Position numbers and translations under genes: made by a program | NCBI RefSeq assembly: GCF_008298035.1 | Contig: NZ_CP042910.1 | Location: forward strand, 5,037,001-5,101,000 | DNA length: 64,000 nucleotides | DNA from: Gimesia maris | GTDB lineage: Bacteria > Planctomycetota > Planctomycetia > Planctomycetales > Planctomycetaceae | Reading direction: 5' to 3' | In this document: positions 18,872 through 26,516 of the stretch, piece by piece | How positions within the stretch are numbered: position 1 is the stretch's first letter | Layout: each line of letters starts with the position of its first letter | Notes under the pieces: generated by a model | Told to the model about the DNA's origin: nothing | The model's input: the letters and a program-made list of their open reading frames with translations, nothing else | Database searches by the model: none

Positions 18872-20155
18872 ATGCCACTGCTCCACTTTCGATGCCTGCT
18901 CTCTGCTGTCTCCCTGCTGGCTATGATGATGTCTGCATCACTGGTAACGGCAGAAGAACCCGACTGGAACCAGTTCCGAGGTCCACACGCGGATGGCACA
19001 TCGCAGGCAACCGGATTGCCAACCACCTGGAGTGAGAAAGAAAACATCGTCTGGAAAACCCCGGTGCACGGGCGAGCCTGGTCCTCTCCTGTGGTCTGGA
19101 AAGATCAGGTGTGGGTGACGACTTCAACCAAAGATGGTAAAGAGCTGGGTGTCGTCTGCGTCGATTTCAATACAGGAAAAATCCTGCACGATAAAAAGAT
19201 TTTTGATGTCGAAAAGCCCCAGTATATTGACCCCAGTAATTCTCACGCCTCCAGCACCCCCATTATTGAAGAGGGTCGGATCTATGTGCATTATGGCGCG
19301 TATGGTACCGCCTGTCTGGATACAAAGACTGCGAAAGTATTATGGGAGCGACGCGACTATCCCTGTAACCACTGGCGCGGCGCCGGATCGTCACCCATCA
19401 TTTATCAGAACCTGCTGATCCTGCAATACGATGGTTACGATTACCAATACATCGTCGCGCTGGATAAAGAGACCGGGAAAGAAGTCTGGAAGAAAGATCG
19501 GGACATCGATTATGGCACAAAGAACGGCGACTTCAAAAAAGCGTTTGCTACGCCTCGCGTGATCGAATACGAGGGCCGCGTGCAACTGATCAGTCCCGCT
19601 GCGAAAGCGACCATCTCGTACAACCCGCTGACAGGAGATGAATACTGGAAGTTCTATTATCCACAGCACTCTGCCGCCAATCGTCCGTTGTTTGACGGCG
19701 AAAAGATTTACGTCGGCACCGGATTTGGAAAAGCCCATCTGTACGCAGTCAACCCGGGTGGTAATGGGAATGTCACGGACACGCATGTCAAATGGATCGA
19801 ACAGAAAGGGATCCCTTCCAAGCCGTCCCAGTTACTGATTGACGGTCTCTTGTATATGATCGATGACAAGGGAATCGCGACCTGCCTGGATGCAGAGACG
19901 GGAGATGAGGCCTGGAAAGAACGCATGGACCGCAGTTCGTTTTCCGCGTCTCCCATTTATGCAGACGGTAAGATCTACGCACCGGATCGCGAAGGCGTGA
20001 CGCGGGTATTTCTACCCGGCAAGAAATACAAGGAACTGGCCTCGAACAAGCTGGACGAAGGCTGTGTCGCTTCACTGGCGGTCGCAGGCAAGTCACTGAT
20101 TCTGCGGACCGAGCATTTTCTGTATCGGATTGAAGATCAGTCGACTGGGAAATAA
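18872..20155 (+). CDS. Secreted PQQ-like beta-propeller protein
   Basis: 427 residues with an AGGAA ribosome-binding site before the ATG. The signal peptide (1-27) ends near 'LVTAEEPDWNQFRGP'. The motif W-x-Q-F-R-G-P-x-x-x-G and repeated blades with A-x-D-x-x-T-G-x-x-x-W ('ALDKETGKEVWKKD', 'CLDAETGDEAWKER') mark the outer-membrane-assembly/PQQ-like propeller family abundant in planctomycetes. No CxxCH heme site or obvious catalytic Asp-Glu pair of PQQ dehydrogenases was seen, so binding of PQQ is not claimed. It ends 13 bases from the convergent FabZ-like gene. Confidence 0.85.
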   Translation: MPLLHFRCLLSAVSLLAMMMSASLVTAEEPDWNQFRGPHADGTSQATGLPTTWSEKENIVWKTPVHGRAWSSPVVWKDQVWVTTSTKDGKELGVVCVDFNTGKILHDKKIFDVEKPQYIDPSNSHASSTPIIEEGRIYVHYGAYGTACLDTKTAKVLWERRDYPCNHWRGAGSSPIIYQNLLILQYDGYDYQYIVALDKETGKEVWKKDRDIDYGTKNGDFKKAFATPRVIEYEGRVQLISPAAKATISYNPLTGDEYWKFYYPQHSAANRPLFDGEKIYVGTGFGKAHLYAVNPGGNGNVTDTHVKWIEQKGIPSKPSQLLIDGLLYMIDDKGIATCLDAETGDEAWKERMDRSSFSASPIYADGKIYAPDREGVTRVFLPGKKYKELASNKLDEGCVASLAVAGKSLILRTEHFLYRIEDQSTGK

Positions 20156-20168
20156 GCCATGCGTTGAA

Positions 20169-20594
20169 TTACGCGTCGGCAGCGGTTACTGCAAATTCGA
20201 GACGGACCGCAGTCTCTTTTCCGACCGATATTTTTCCGCTGAAGAAATAAGCACCGCCCAGCTTTTCAGTCAGCGTCACCTGAATGTCGATCGTTTCTCC
20301 CGGCTTGACCATGCGGCGGAACTTGGTGTTATTCAAGCGGGTGGCGACAGGAACTTTGCCTGCATCAGGAGCATCCGTTTTCGCAATGAAGACGGCAGCG
20401 GCCTGCATCGCGGCTTCACATAGAATCACACCGGGCAGGACTGGATGATCTGGATAATGCCCCTGAAAGATGTCGATTTCAGGCGAAACGAACTTGCGGG
20501 CATGGATGCTGTTTTCTTCGAGCGTAACAACTTCATCGAGCCACAAAAAAGGCGCGCGATGAGGAATACAGGCTTTGATATCATCCAGATTCAC
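20169..20594 (-). CDS. FabZ/FabA-like 3-hydroxyacyl-ACP dehydratase
   Basis: 141 residues with a hotdog fold pattern. The catalytic His is H12 in 'IPHRAPFLWLDEV' and the catalytic Glu is E60 in 'GHYPDHPVLPGVILCEAAMQ', matching the P-H-R-x-P-F and H-F-P-x-x-P-x-x-P-G-V-x-x-x-E motifs of FabZ. Family reaction: removal of water from 3-hydroxyacyl-ACP to give trans-2-enoyl-ACP. It is the last gene of the minus-strand lipid cluster, 46 bases after the second flavoprotein. The clustering with a dedicated ketosynthase and carrier protein suggests a pathway-specific rather than housekeeping role. I therefore leave the symbol blank. Confidence 0.88.
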   Translation of the reverse strand: MNLDDIKACIPHRAPFLWLDEVVTLEENSIHARKFVSPEIDIFQGHYPDHPVLPGVILCEAAMQAAAVFIAKTDAPDAGKVPVATRLNNTKFRRMVKPGETIDIQVTLTEKLGGAYFFSGKISVGKETAVRLEFAVTAADA

Positions 20595-20640
20595 GAGAAC
20601 ATTCCGTTTCGTATTTGTTTAAAGTCAGATTCGGCAAGAA

Positions 20641-22068
20641 CTAAATGCGGGCGGCAGCGGGGGTCAGATATTTATCCACATCATTGCTGACAATCACCCC
20701 GTAATTCACGGCTCCCAGCCAGCCCGACATGATGATGCCCACCGAACCGGCATGATACAGACCTTCAATCTGTTCGGGCAGTTCCTTACTGACTTTGAGA
20801 CCTTCGAACTTGGTGCCGAATGATGCGCCCTGCAGATGCTGCGTATATCTTTGGAACGTGCGCGGCGTCGAAGCTTCGAGGTGATCCACACGTTCGCGAA
20901 TGTTGGGAACATACTGCTCAAGGCAATCGAGAGTGGTTTCGATCAGATGATTTTTGTCGGCTTCATACTGTTCTTCGGGGAGGTCGGCCCAGTCACTGAA
21001 GTTCGCATTCGTGGATGAGACGATCAGTGAACGATCACTGCCGGGACGCGTTTCCGGATAATAGAACGAGAAGGTACGACTGCTGACTTCTTTACTGAGC
21101 ATGGCTTTGATGTCGAACCCGTTATGCTCGGAATGGAACAGCAGATCGCCGCAGAAGTTGAGTTCATCACCGGGTTTGAGAGCGATATAAACCTGCGTAC
21201 TGCTGTTATTCAGCCGCACTGCTTTGGTTTCTTCGATGAATTCCGGATCGAAGTGCTCTTCACCGACGAGATTGAGAATCGTGCCTTTGATGTTCGAATT
21301 CGACATGATGGCTTTGCAGCCAATGCGTTTTCCGTTGACCACAACACCAGTCACACGACGATCAGAACTGACTTCGACTTTCTCGACCTGTGTGCGAATA
21401 CGCACATCGACGCCGTTCTTTTCCATTTCGGCTTTAATGAGCTTCACCAGGCGGTCTGTGCCACCACGGAAGGTGTAGACGCCTTTCTGCATGAAGTTGG
21501 AGAAGACAATTCCATAAGTGATCGCGGGATCTTCCAACGTAGATCCGTTGGCATAGGAGATCGGCTCCATCAGCAGGCGGACGACATCATCGCGACCGGG
21601 GAAGAATTCTTCAAAGAGTTCACGGGTCGTTTTCCCCTGATCGTCGAAGAAGTTCATTTTGCGGGCGGTATCGAAAAAGTTTTTGACAGTCTCGGGTGCA
21701 ATGCGGAATTTCTCAATCAGCAGCCGTGTGAAATCTTCACGCGTGAATGTTGTTTCCAGAGAGAACTGTGGATTTTCGAAGCGAACGCCGCGCAGAGGCA
21801 CGATGGAATCGGCGATTTCCTGGGTCCAGTATTTACGACAGCTCTTGAGCATTCCGTAAGGGAAGCCGTGCAGGGAAATATCGAAGATATGACCATTCTG
21901 GCGTTTGAACCAGGTGGCCATTCCGCCCAACTGGTAATGATGTTCGAGGAGCAGTACCGAATATCCCTGGCGGGCGAGGATGTTGGCAGAGGTCATGCCT
22001 GCCAGACCACTGCCGATCACAATGACATCATATTCGTCTTGAGTGTCTTTCAGAAAATCTTTGGCCAT
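20641..22068 (-). CDS. CrtI/retinol-saturase-like FAD oxidoreductase, second copy
   Basis: 475 residues. The N-terminal dinucleotide-binding motif is G-S-G-L-A-G in '[20 protein letters not shown]', followed by '[18 protein letters not shown]', where the acidic residue ends beta-2 and the GG-doublet follows. The C-terminal FAD motif is '[18 protein letters not shown]'. This is the phytoene desaturase / carotene isomerase / all-trans-retinol saturase superfamily, whose members add or remove double bonds in long hydrophobic chains. No carotenoid genes (crtB, crtY) lie nearby. The neighbours are acyl-carrier-protein chemistry, so an acyl or polyene substrate is inferred. It is separated from the first copy by 247 bases containing a terminator-like hairpin. 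Confidence 0.88.
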   Translation of the reverse strand: MAKDFLKDTQDEYDVIVIGSGLAGMTSANILARQGYSVLLLEHHYQLGGMATWFKRQNGHIFDISLHGFPYGMLKSCRKYWTQEIADSIVPLRGVRFENPQFSLETTFTREDFTRLLIEKFRIAPETVKNFFDTARKMNFFDDQGKTTRELFEEFFPGRDDVVRLLMEPISYANGSTLEDPAITYGIVFSNFMQKGVYTFRGGTDRLVKLIKAEMEKNGVDVRIRTQVEKVEVSSDRRVTGVVVNGKRIGCKAIMSNSNIKGTILNLVGEEHFDPEFIEETKAVRLNNSSTQVYIALKPGDELNFCGDLLFHSEHNGFDIKAMLSKEVSSRTFSFYYPETRPGSDRSLIVSSTNANFSDWADLPEEQYEADKNHLIETTLDCLEQYVPNIRERVDHLEASTPRTFQRYTQHLQGASFGTKFEGLKVSKELPEQIEGLYHAGSVGIIMSGWLGAVNYGVIVSNDVDKYLTPAAARI

Positions 22069-22214
22069 AATAATTCAGCGTCGTATTGAGTGTAGCAGAT
22101 GAAACAGAAAGGACAGCGACAGTTCACTGGTCCAGCATGAATGGCAAGTTTTTGCATCTCCTGTTTATCGAAAAACAGGGACTTTGTCTACTAAACCGCA
22201 ATAAATCAGGATGC

Positions 22215-22233
22215 TGTGACAAAAGTGTGACAA
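22215..22233. promoter_or_regulatory. Tandem TGTGACAA direct repeat
   Basis: TGTGACAA occurs at 22215-22222 and again at 22226-22233, exactly 11 bases apart (one helical turn). It is about 150 bases upstream of the second flavoprotein gene and downstream of the terminator-like hairpin. The spacing suits two protomers of a regulator binding the same DNA face. The regulator is unknown; the element could also be chance. Confidence 0.4.
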
Positions 22234-22251
22234 TTCCCCTCAGAGGAATAG

Positions 22252-22278
22252 AAAAAATCATGTCTTTTTGCCAGACAT
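22252..22278 (-). terminator. Terminator-like hairpin between the two flavoprotein genes
   Basis: On the minus strand the stem ATGTCT-GGCAAAA-AGACAT (22278-22260) is followed by GATTTTTT, a run of six T at 22252-22257. The stem has only six pairs and is AT-rich, so it may act as a partial attenuator. It lies 38 bases after the first flavoprotein's stop and implies that the last two genes of the cluster also have their own promoter. Confidence 0.55.
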
Positions 22279-22315
22279 AGAAGCAGGAGTACAGCATCTT
22301 TGCAGTCTGTTTTGT

Positions 22316-23701
22316 TTACTTCGCGTTCAGTAAATGCAGATTGGCTATGCTGATGCCGGAGAGCATTGAACCAATAATCCCCAGAAACCCCTGATCCGTA
22401 CCGCAGAGGAAAAGATTATCGAAGGGAGTCGTACCATCCAGGATTTTCTGCGGGGCACCGTAAACACACCCATTGATATGACCCGTGAATTTTTTGATGG
22501 TGCGCGGCGTAAAGGTATCGACGTCGATCACATGCGAACGGAAGTCTGGTATAAATCGCATTGAGGATTCGAGGATCTGATCGTACCAGTACTTCTTGGC
22601 TTCCAGATATTTTTCTTCCGGAAGATTCATCCAGTACCCCGGATTCGCCAGGGCAGTGATCCGGATCGAACCTTCTTCCAGCGGTTGATCGTACTCAAAA
22701 TTATTGGGTGAGCAGATAATCCCACTGCGAACATCGACCGGGTTTTTCGACTGTTCGTAGTAAAAGTCTTCGGAATCGTTATAGAACACAATGGTTTCGT
22801 TGTGATCAAATTCAGCAGGTTGCTGATCAAGTACGGAAATGGTTTCGACAAAAGATATTTCCCCGGGAGTAAAACGATCATCCTCGGTAACATTCTCGCC
22901 ACACAACTGCAGTGTCTCTGCCGACCCTGCTGATGACAGCACATTTTTCGCTTCGAGTATCTGGCCATCATCGAGAACCACGCCTGAAACGTGTTTGCCA
23001 TCTGTAACCAGCTGCTGTACTCCCGCCCGTAATTTAAGTTCGCCTCCCAGCGATTTGAATTTTTTCACCAGGTTCTTCAGAATCAACCGCACACCTTTGT
23101 AGGGACGGGCAAATCCTTCCTGATAGATGCTGCGGAACATGATCACGAACTGATTGAAATCCATGTCATGCTCTGACGGGCTGCCATAAAACATCAGCGG
23201 GCAGAGCAGCATGTTGATTAACAGGGGATCGGAAATATGCTCGGCCATGCGAGCGCGGGCGGAAATCCAGGTCTGTCCCAGGTCGCCGATATTATGAGTG
23301 TCTATTTCCGCGACCAGACGGCGAAAGCCATCAATCTGGCTGGGAAACTGCGTTGCAATCTCAGCTTCGAAGTATGAGAATTCGTTATTGAACCGCAGTG
23401 TGTGCCCCGGAAAGACGACAGAAGAACCGAACTGCGGACTGAGATCAAAGTCTTCCCAGCTGAAGCGGAGCTGTCTGAGAATTTTATTCAGTGGCCCCCG
23501 TTTTCCGCCGGGAGGTGAATAATTGGTAATTGCGTGCAGGCCCACATCATGATTTCGCCCGCGCAGGCGATAAAAGGAATTCAGGCCACCAATCGTGGTG
23601 TGCCTCTCCAGAATGCAAACCTGTTTCCCATAATAAGCCAGCCGGATTCCAGCGGCCAGCCCAGACAGGCCGGCACCGATAATGATTGAATCGTAGGTCA
23701 T
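22316..23701 (-). CDS. CrtI/retinol-saturase-like FAD oxidoreductase, first copy
   Basis: 461 residues. FAD-binding N-terminus 'YDSIIIGAGLSGLAAGIRLA' (G-x-G-x-x-G), then 'VCILERHTTIGGLNSFYRLR'. The C-terminal cofactor motif is 'DNLFLCGTDQGFLGIIGSML'. Same superfamily as the second copy but only distantly similar, so the two probably act on different intermediates. It begins 21 bases after the acyl carrier protein gene, which strongly suggests co-transcription and use of a carrier-bound acyl chain. Whether it desaturates, saturates or isomerises cannot be read from sequence. Confidence 0.88.
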   Translation of the reverse strand: MTYDSIIIGAGLSGLAAGIRLAYYGKQVCILERHTTIGGLNSFYRLRGRNHDVGLHAITNYSPPGGKRGPLNKILRQLRFSWEDFDLSPQFGSSVVFPGHTLRFNNEFSYFEAEIATQFPSQIDGFRRLVAEIDTHNIGDLGQTWISARARMAEHISDPLLINMLLCPLMFYGSPSEHDMDFNQFVIMFRSIYQEGFARPYKGVRLILKNLVKKFKSLGGELKLRAGVQQLVTDGKHVSGVVLDDGQILEAKNVLSSAGSAETLQLCGENVTEDDRFTPGEISFVETISVLDQQPAEFDHNETIVFYNDSEDFYYEQSKNPVDVRSGIICSPNNFEYDQPLEEGSIRITALANPGYWMNLPEEKYLEAKKYWYDQILESSMRFIPDFRSHVIDVDTFTPRTIKKFTGHINGCVYGAPQKILDGTTPFDNLFLCGTDQGFLGIIGSMLSGISIANLHLLNAK

Positions 23702-23722
23702 GGCGGAGGGATATTACGGGAT

Positions 23723-23986
23723 TCAGACGGTGCTTTCCGCATCCTTCAGGAGTGGTGTCAGGTAGGTTACAGTGCTGTCCATAGTTACCAGTTCACCGTA
23801 GTCTTCTTCGGGAATCTGTACACGATAGAGTTTGCGTAACTCCATGACAATATCCAGAAAATCCATGCTGTCCAGTTCCATCTGCTCCCGGAAAGGAACA
23901 CTGTCGTCCAGATCCGAAAGATCTTCATCGGGAGCAATACGAGACAAGATATCCAAGATTACCGATCTGATTTGTTCCGGCGCCAT
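23723..23986 (-). CDS. Acyl carrier protein
   Basis: 87 residues, strongly acidic, with the phosphopantetheine attachment motif L-D-S-M-D (Ser40, 'EQMELDSMDFLDIVMELR') placed where it belongs, before helix II. The spacing to helix III ('RVQIPEEDYGELVTM') is normal for ACPs. It lies between the ketosynthase and the first flavoprotein gene and is probably the dedicated carrier of this cluster. A housekeeping acpP would normally sit beside fabD, fabG and fabF, which are absent here. Confidence 0.9.
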   Translation of the reverse strand: MAPEQIRSVILDILSRIAPDEDLSDLDDSVPFREQMELDSMDFLDIVMELRKLYRVQIPEEDYGELVTMDSTVTYLTPLLKDAESTV

Positions 23987-24313
23987 GCAGAAACTCCAAA
24001 CTTTCTAAAAATCCAATAACGTCGATTTCGTGCAGCGAAGCTCACAAATATCACGGGAAAACCCGGTCAGGGGAAGACCCTTATAACAAACGAAGAATCT
24101 CCCCGCTAGAAGCCGGGTCCGAAAAACCCGCCCCTCATGAGGAATACTATAACCCGATCTAATAATGGATTTAAACCGACTCAGGCCCGGATAAAGCAGA
24201 GTTTTTCAGAAAATCCATATGGAATCGGCATTTACGATGGGTGAACACTGTTTCTTAAACGAAAGATCCAACGCTCGTTTATAGAAGGACTGATGGCCGT
24301 TGAACAGTGTCCA
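23987..24313. other. Gap between ketosynthase and acyl carrier protein genes
   Basis: 327 bases without a gene. It starts (reading the minus strand) with a 7-bp hairpin CTGATGG/CCATCAG at 24290-24317 overlapping the ketosynthase stop codon, without a T-run. Several short GC hairpins of the CGGG/CCCG kind follow before the carrier-protein gene. It probably contains a promoter for the downstream genes; I could not assign its hexamers. Confidence 0.4.
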
Positions 24314-25564
24314 TCAGGCAGAATATTTTTTGACAATCAGAACGGAATTGATTCCCAGCATTCCAAACGAGTTATTCAGAATACATTCTACTCGTTCCAT
24401 CTGACGAGGTGTATTCTGAACCAGTTGAGGCAATTTGCATTCTGGATCGAGTTCATCGAGATTCAGTGTGGCGTGAGCGATACCGTCTTCGAATGCGGGC
24501 AGATTCCCCAGCATTTCCAGCGCGCCGGCGGCTCCCATCGCATGTCCAATAAAACTCTTGGTATTGTTGATCGCCAGGTTGGGGCAATCGCCAAACACGC
24601 TGGCAAGCGCTTTCGCTTCTTCTATATCCCCCTGGTGCGTTGCCGTGGCGTGGCTGCTGACAATATCAATATCTTCAGGCTTTAAACCAGCCCGTTTGAG
24701 TGCCAGATGAATGCACTCCGCCTGCCGGGTTGAATTGGGAAGCACGAAATCACTGGCATCGGAATTCATCGCATAACCGATAATTTCACCGTAAATCGTC
24801 GCGCCGCGGGCCAATGCATCAGGCAGACGCTCTAAAGTACAGACAGCGCCCCCCTCGGCAACCACGATCCCGTTCCGCTGCACATCGAAGGGTCGACAGG
24901 CTTTCGTGGGATCTTCATTCACTGCTAAAGCTCCCTGGCTCTGGAAGCTGGCGAAAATCCCAAACGTGTGAATACTCTCGGAAACGCCACCGCATAAGGC
25001 CATATCGACTTCATTCAGCCGCAGCATCTGCACGCCTTGAATGAATCCGGCATTTCCAGCAGCACAGGCAGCCCCCAGCGTCAGATGAGGACCGGTAATC
25101 CCCAGATTGAGAGTCACTTCGCCGGCTGGATTATTTGCGACAGTCCGCGGGTTATGATGATGCGACCAGACTTTGGTATCATAATCAAACTGCGAAATCT
25201 CGTAGACTTCGTTTTCCGTCTCGACATTCCCATGCTCGGTAATCCCCAGATAAACGCCGACACGATCACGGGCCACGTTTTCCCAGTCCAGACCAGATTG
25301 ATTGACTGCTTCATTCGCACAGTAGACAGCAATAGAGCCGGCACGTGTTCCGCGACGGACTTCTTTTCGTTTCTGGTAGCGTAATTCGTCAAAATTACAG
25401 ACGCCGGCAAGGACATCTCCCATATAGCGGATGTTGTAGTCCACAACTCCCGAACGGCCAGCCAGTAGACTTTGCCGAAATTCATCCAGATTGTTGCCAT
25501 TCGGAGCGGTTAATCCGATCCCTGTAATGACGATTCTGCTTTGATCATCCATTGATGCCTGCAT
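24314..25564 (-). CDS. Beta-ketoacyl-ACP synthase (KAS II-like)
   Basis: 416 residues from the ATG at 25564 (an ATG at 25552 is almost as good; an upstream start at 25705 adds a non-homologous-looking leader). Thiolase fold with the full triad: C167 in 'LTLGAACAAGNAG', H305 in 'SSHATATHQGD' and H341 in 'SFIGHAMGAAGAL'. Family reaction: decarboxylative condensation of malonyl-ACP with an acyl chain. The usual H-G-T-G-T around the first His reads H-A-T-A-T, an unusual double Gly-to-Ala change. It heads the minus-strand lipid cluster and diverges from the sigma-factor gene. Confidence 0.9.
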   Translation of the reverse strand: MQASMDDQSRIVITGIGLTAPNGNNLDEFRQSLLAGRSGVVDYNIRYMGDVLAGVCNFDELRYQKRKEVRRGTRAGSIAVYCANEAVNQSGLDWENVARDRVGVYLGITEHGNVETENEVYEISQFDYDTKVWSHHHNPRTVANNPAGEVTLNLGITGPHLTLGAACAAGNAGFIQGVQMLRLNEVDMALCGGVSESIHTFGIFASFQSQGALAVNEDPTKACRPFDVQRNGIVVAEGGAVCTLERLPDALARGATIYGEIIGYAMNSDASDFVLPNSTRQAECIHLALKRAGLKPEDIDIVSSHATATHQGDIEEAKALASVFGDCPNLAINNTKSFIGHAMGAAGALEMLGNLPAFEDGIAHATLNLDELDPECKLPQLVQNTPRQMERVECILNNSFGMLGINSVLIVKKYSA

Positions 25565-25946
25565 GGATTTATACCACTCTGATCGATTTGATAATACAAT
25601 GATGGTCCACATGCCACACGACCGCAGTGGTCGGGCAGGGGAAAAGTTAAATATTATCCCAAGGAGATTACCCGTTCTACTGTAAACTCGCAAGTGGCGC
25701 AGCAATTCAGATTTGCGATTCGCAATAGAATCAACTTCGGTTCTGCTATAATTTCTGTATCGCGAAACATGCGGAGAAACACCTTCACAAAAATGTGACT
25801 CAACCAGAATAATTTTCTTAACATCTAAAGCCCTAAGTCCTCAGTACAGGAAGGCTTACAGAAGATTTCTCAAATCCAACAGATCCGGGTTCAAAAAAGA
25901 ACGGATTCTCTCCGTCCGGTTTTGCCTTGAGCGTACGAATATCAGT
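25565..25946. other. Divergent promoter region, ketosynthase / sigma factor
   Basis: 382 bases between two divergent genes. The only element I can support is an extended -10 at 25744-25752 facing the sigma factor. No gene, repeat or RNA is evident. Confidence 0.4.
25744..25752 (+). promoter_or_regulatory. Extended -10 promoter TGCTATAAT
   Basis: TGCTATAAT is a perfect extended -10 (TGn-TATAAT). No good -35 hexamer lies 16-18 bases upstream, as is usual for extended -10 promoters. It would give the sigma-factor transcript a leader of about 190 bases. Confidence 0.4.
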
Positions 25947-26516
25947 ATGGACCTGTCCCTGGAAACACAATTTGCTGCAGACTCCCCAATGAATCAGATC
26001 CCCCATGAACAATTTGTTTCTCTGCTGGCGCGACATCACAATCTGATTCGCGGATTTATTGGAACATTACTCCCCCACCAGACAGACGCTGACGACGTGT
26101 TTCAGCAGACCTGCCTGGTGCTGTGGAGAAAATGGGATACATTCGACGAGACTCAGAGTTTTTCCTCCTGGGCCTGCGGGATCGCCTTTTATGAAGTGAA
26201 GAACTTCCAACGGGTCCAGAGCCGGGATCGGCACTATTTTTCTGATGAAATCCTCTCACTCATCGCTGCACAACAATCGTCATCACTGACTGAAAGCGAA
26301 CACAGGCAGCGGATTTTGCAGAACTGTATTCAAAAGCTGGATGCCGAAAGCCGTAAACTCATCCAGGACTGCTATCACGCTGACATCAGTATTAAAGAAT
26401 TGGCCGAGCAGACAGGACGTTCCTGTGATGCACTCTATAAGAAACTATCACGTCTGCGACTGAAACTGATGGACTGCATGCAACAGACACTCCACTCTGC
26501 GGAGATGGGATCATGA
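25947..26516 (+). CDS. ECF-type RNA polymerase sigma factor
   Basis: 189 residues. Region 2 is 'HQTDADDVFQQTCLVLWRKW' and region 4 is the helix-turn-helix 'ELAEQTGRSCDALYKKLSRL', with no region 3. The D-A-D-D-V-F-Q-Q-T form belongs to the planctomycete/Verrucomicrobia ECF group, whose genes typically lie beside FecR-LamG and PSCyt genes. The stop overlaps the start of the FecR-LamG gene by four bases (ATGA), a strong sign of translational coupling. The likely partner is that membrane protein acting as anti-sigma factor. An ATG at 25989 is an alternative start. Confidence 0.9.
   Translation: MDLSLETQFAADSPMNQIPHEQFVSLLARHHNLIRGFIGTLLPHQTDADDVFQQTCLVLWRKWDTFDETQSFSSWACGIAFYEVKNFQRVQSRDRHYFSDEILSLIAAQQSSSLTESEHRQRILQNCIQKLDAESRKLIQDCYHADISIKELAEQTGRSCDALYKKLSRLRLKLMDCMQQTLHSAEMGS

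Noticed and set aside
21124-22089. 321-codon plus-strand open frame
   Set aside because: Antisense to the second CrtI-like gene. Rich in Phe, Ile, Asp and Glu as expected from the reverse of a coding frame, with no domain motif.
20641-23701. Carotenoid biosynthesis cluster
   Set aside because: The two flavoproteins belong to the CrtI superfamily, but no phytoene synthase, cyclase or prenyl-transferase gene is nearby; the neighbours are acyl-ACP enzymes.
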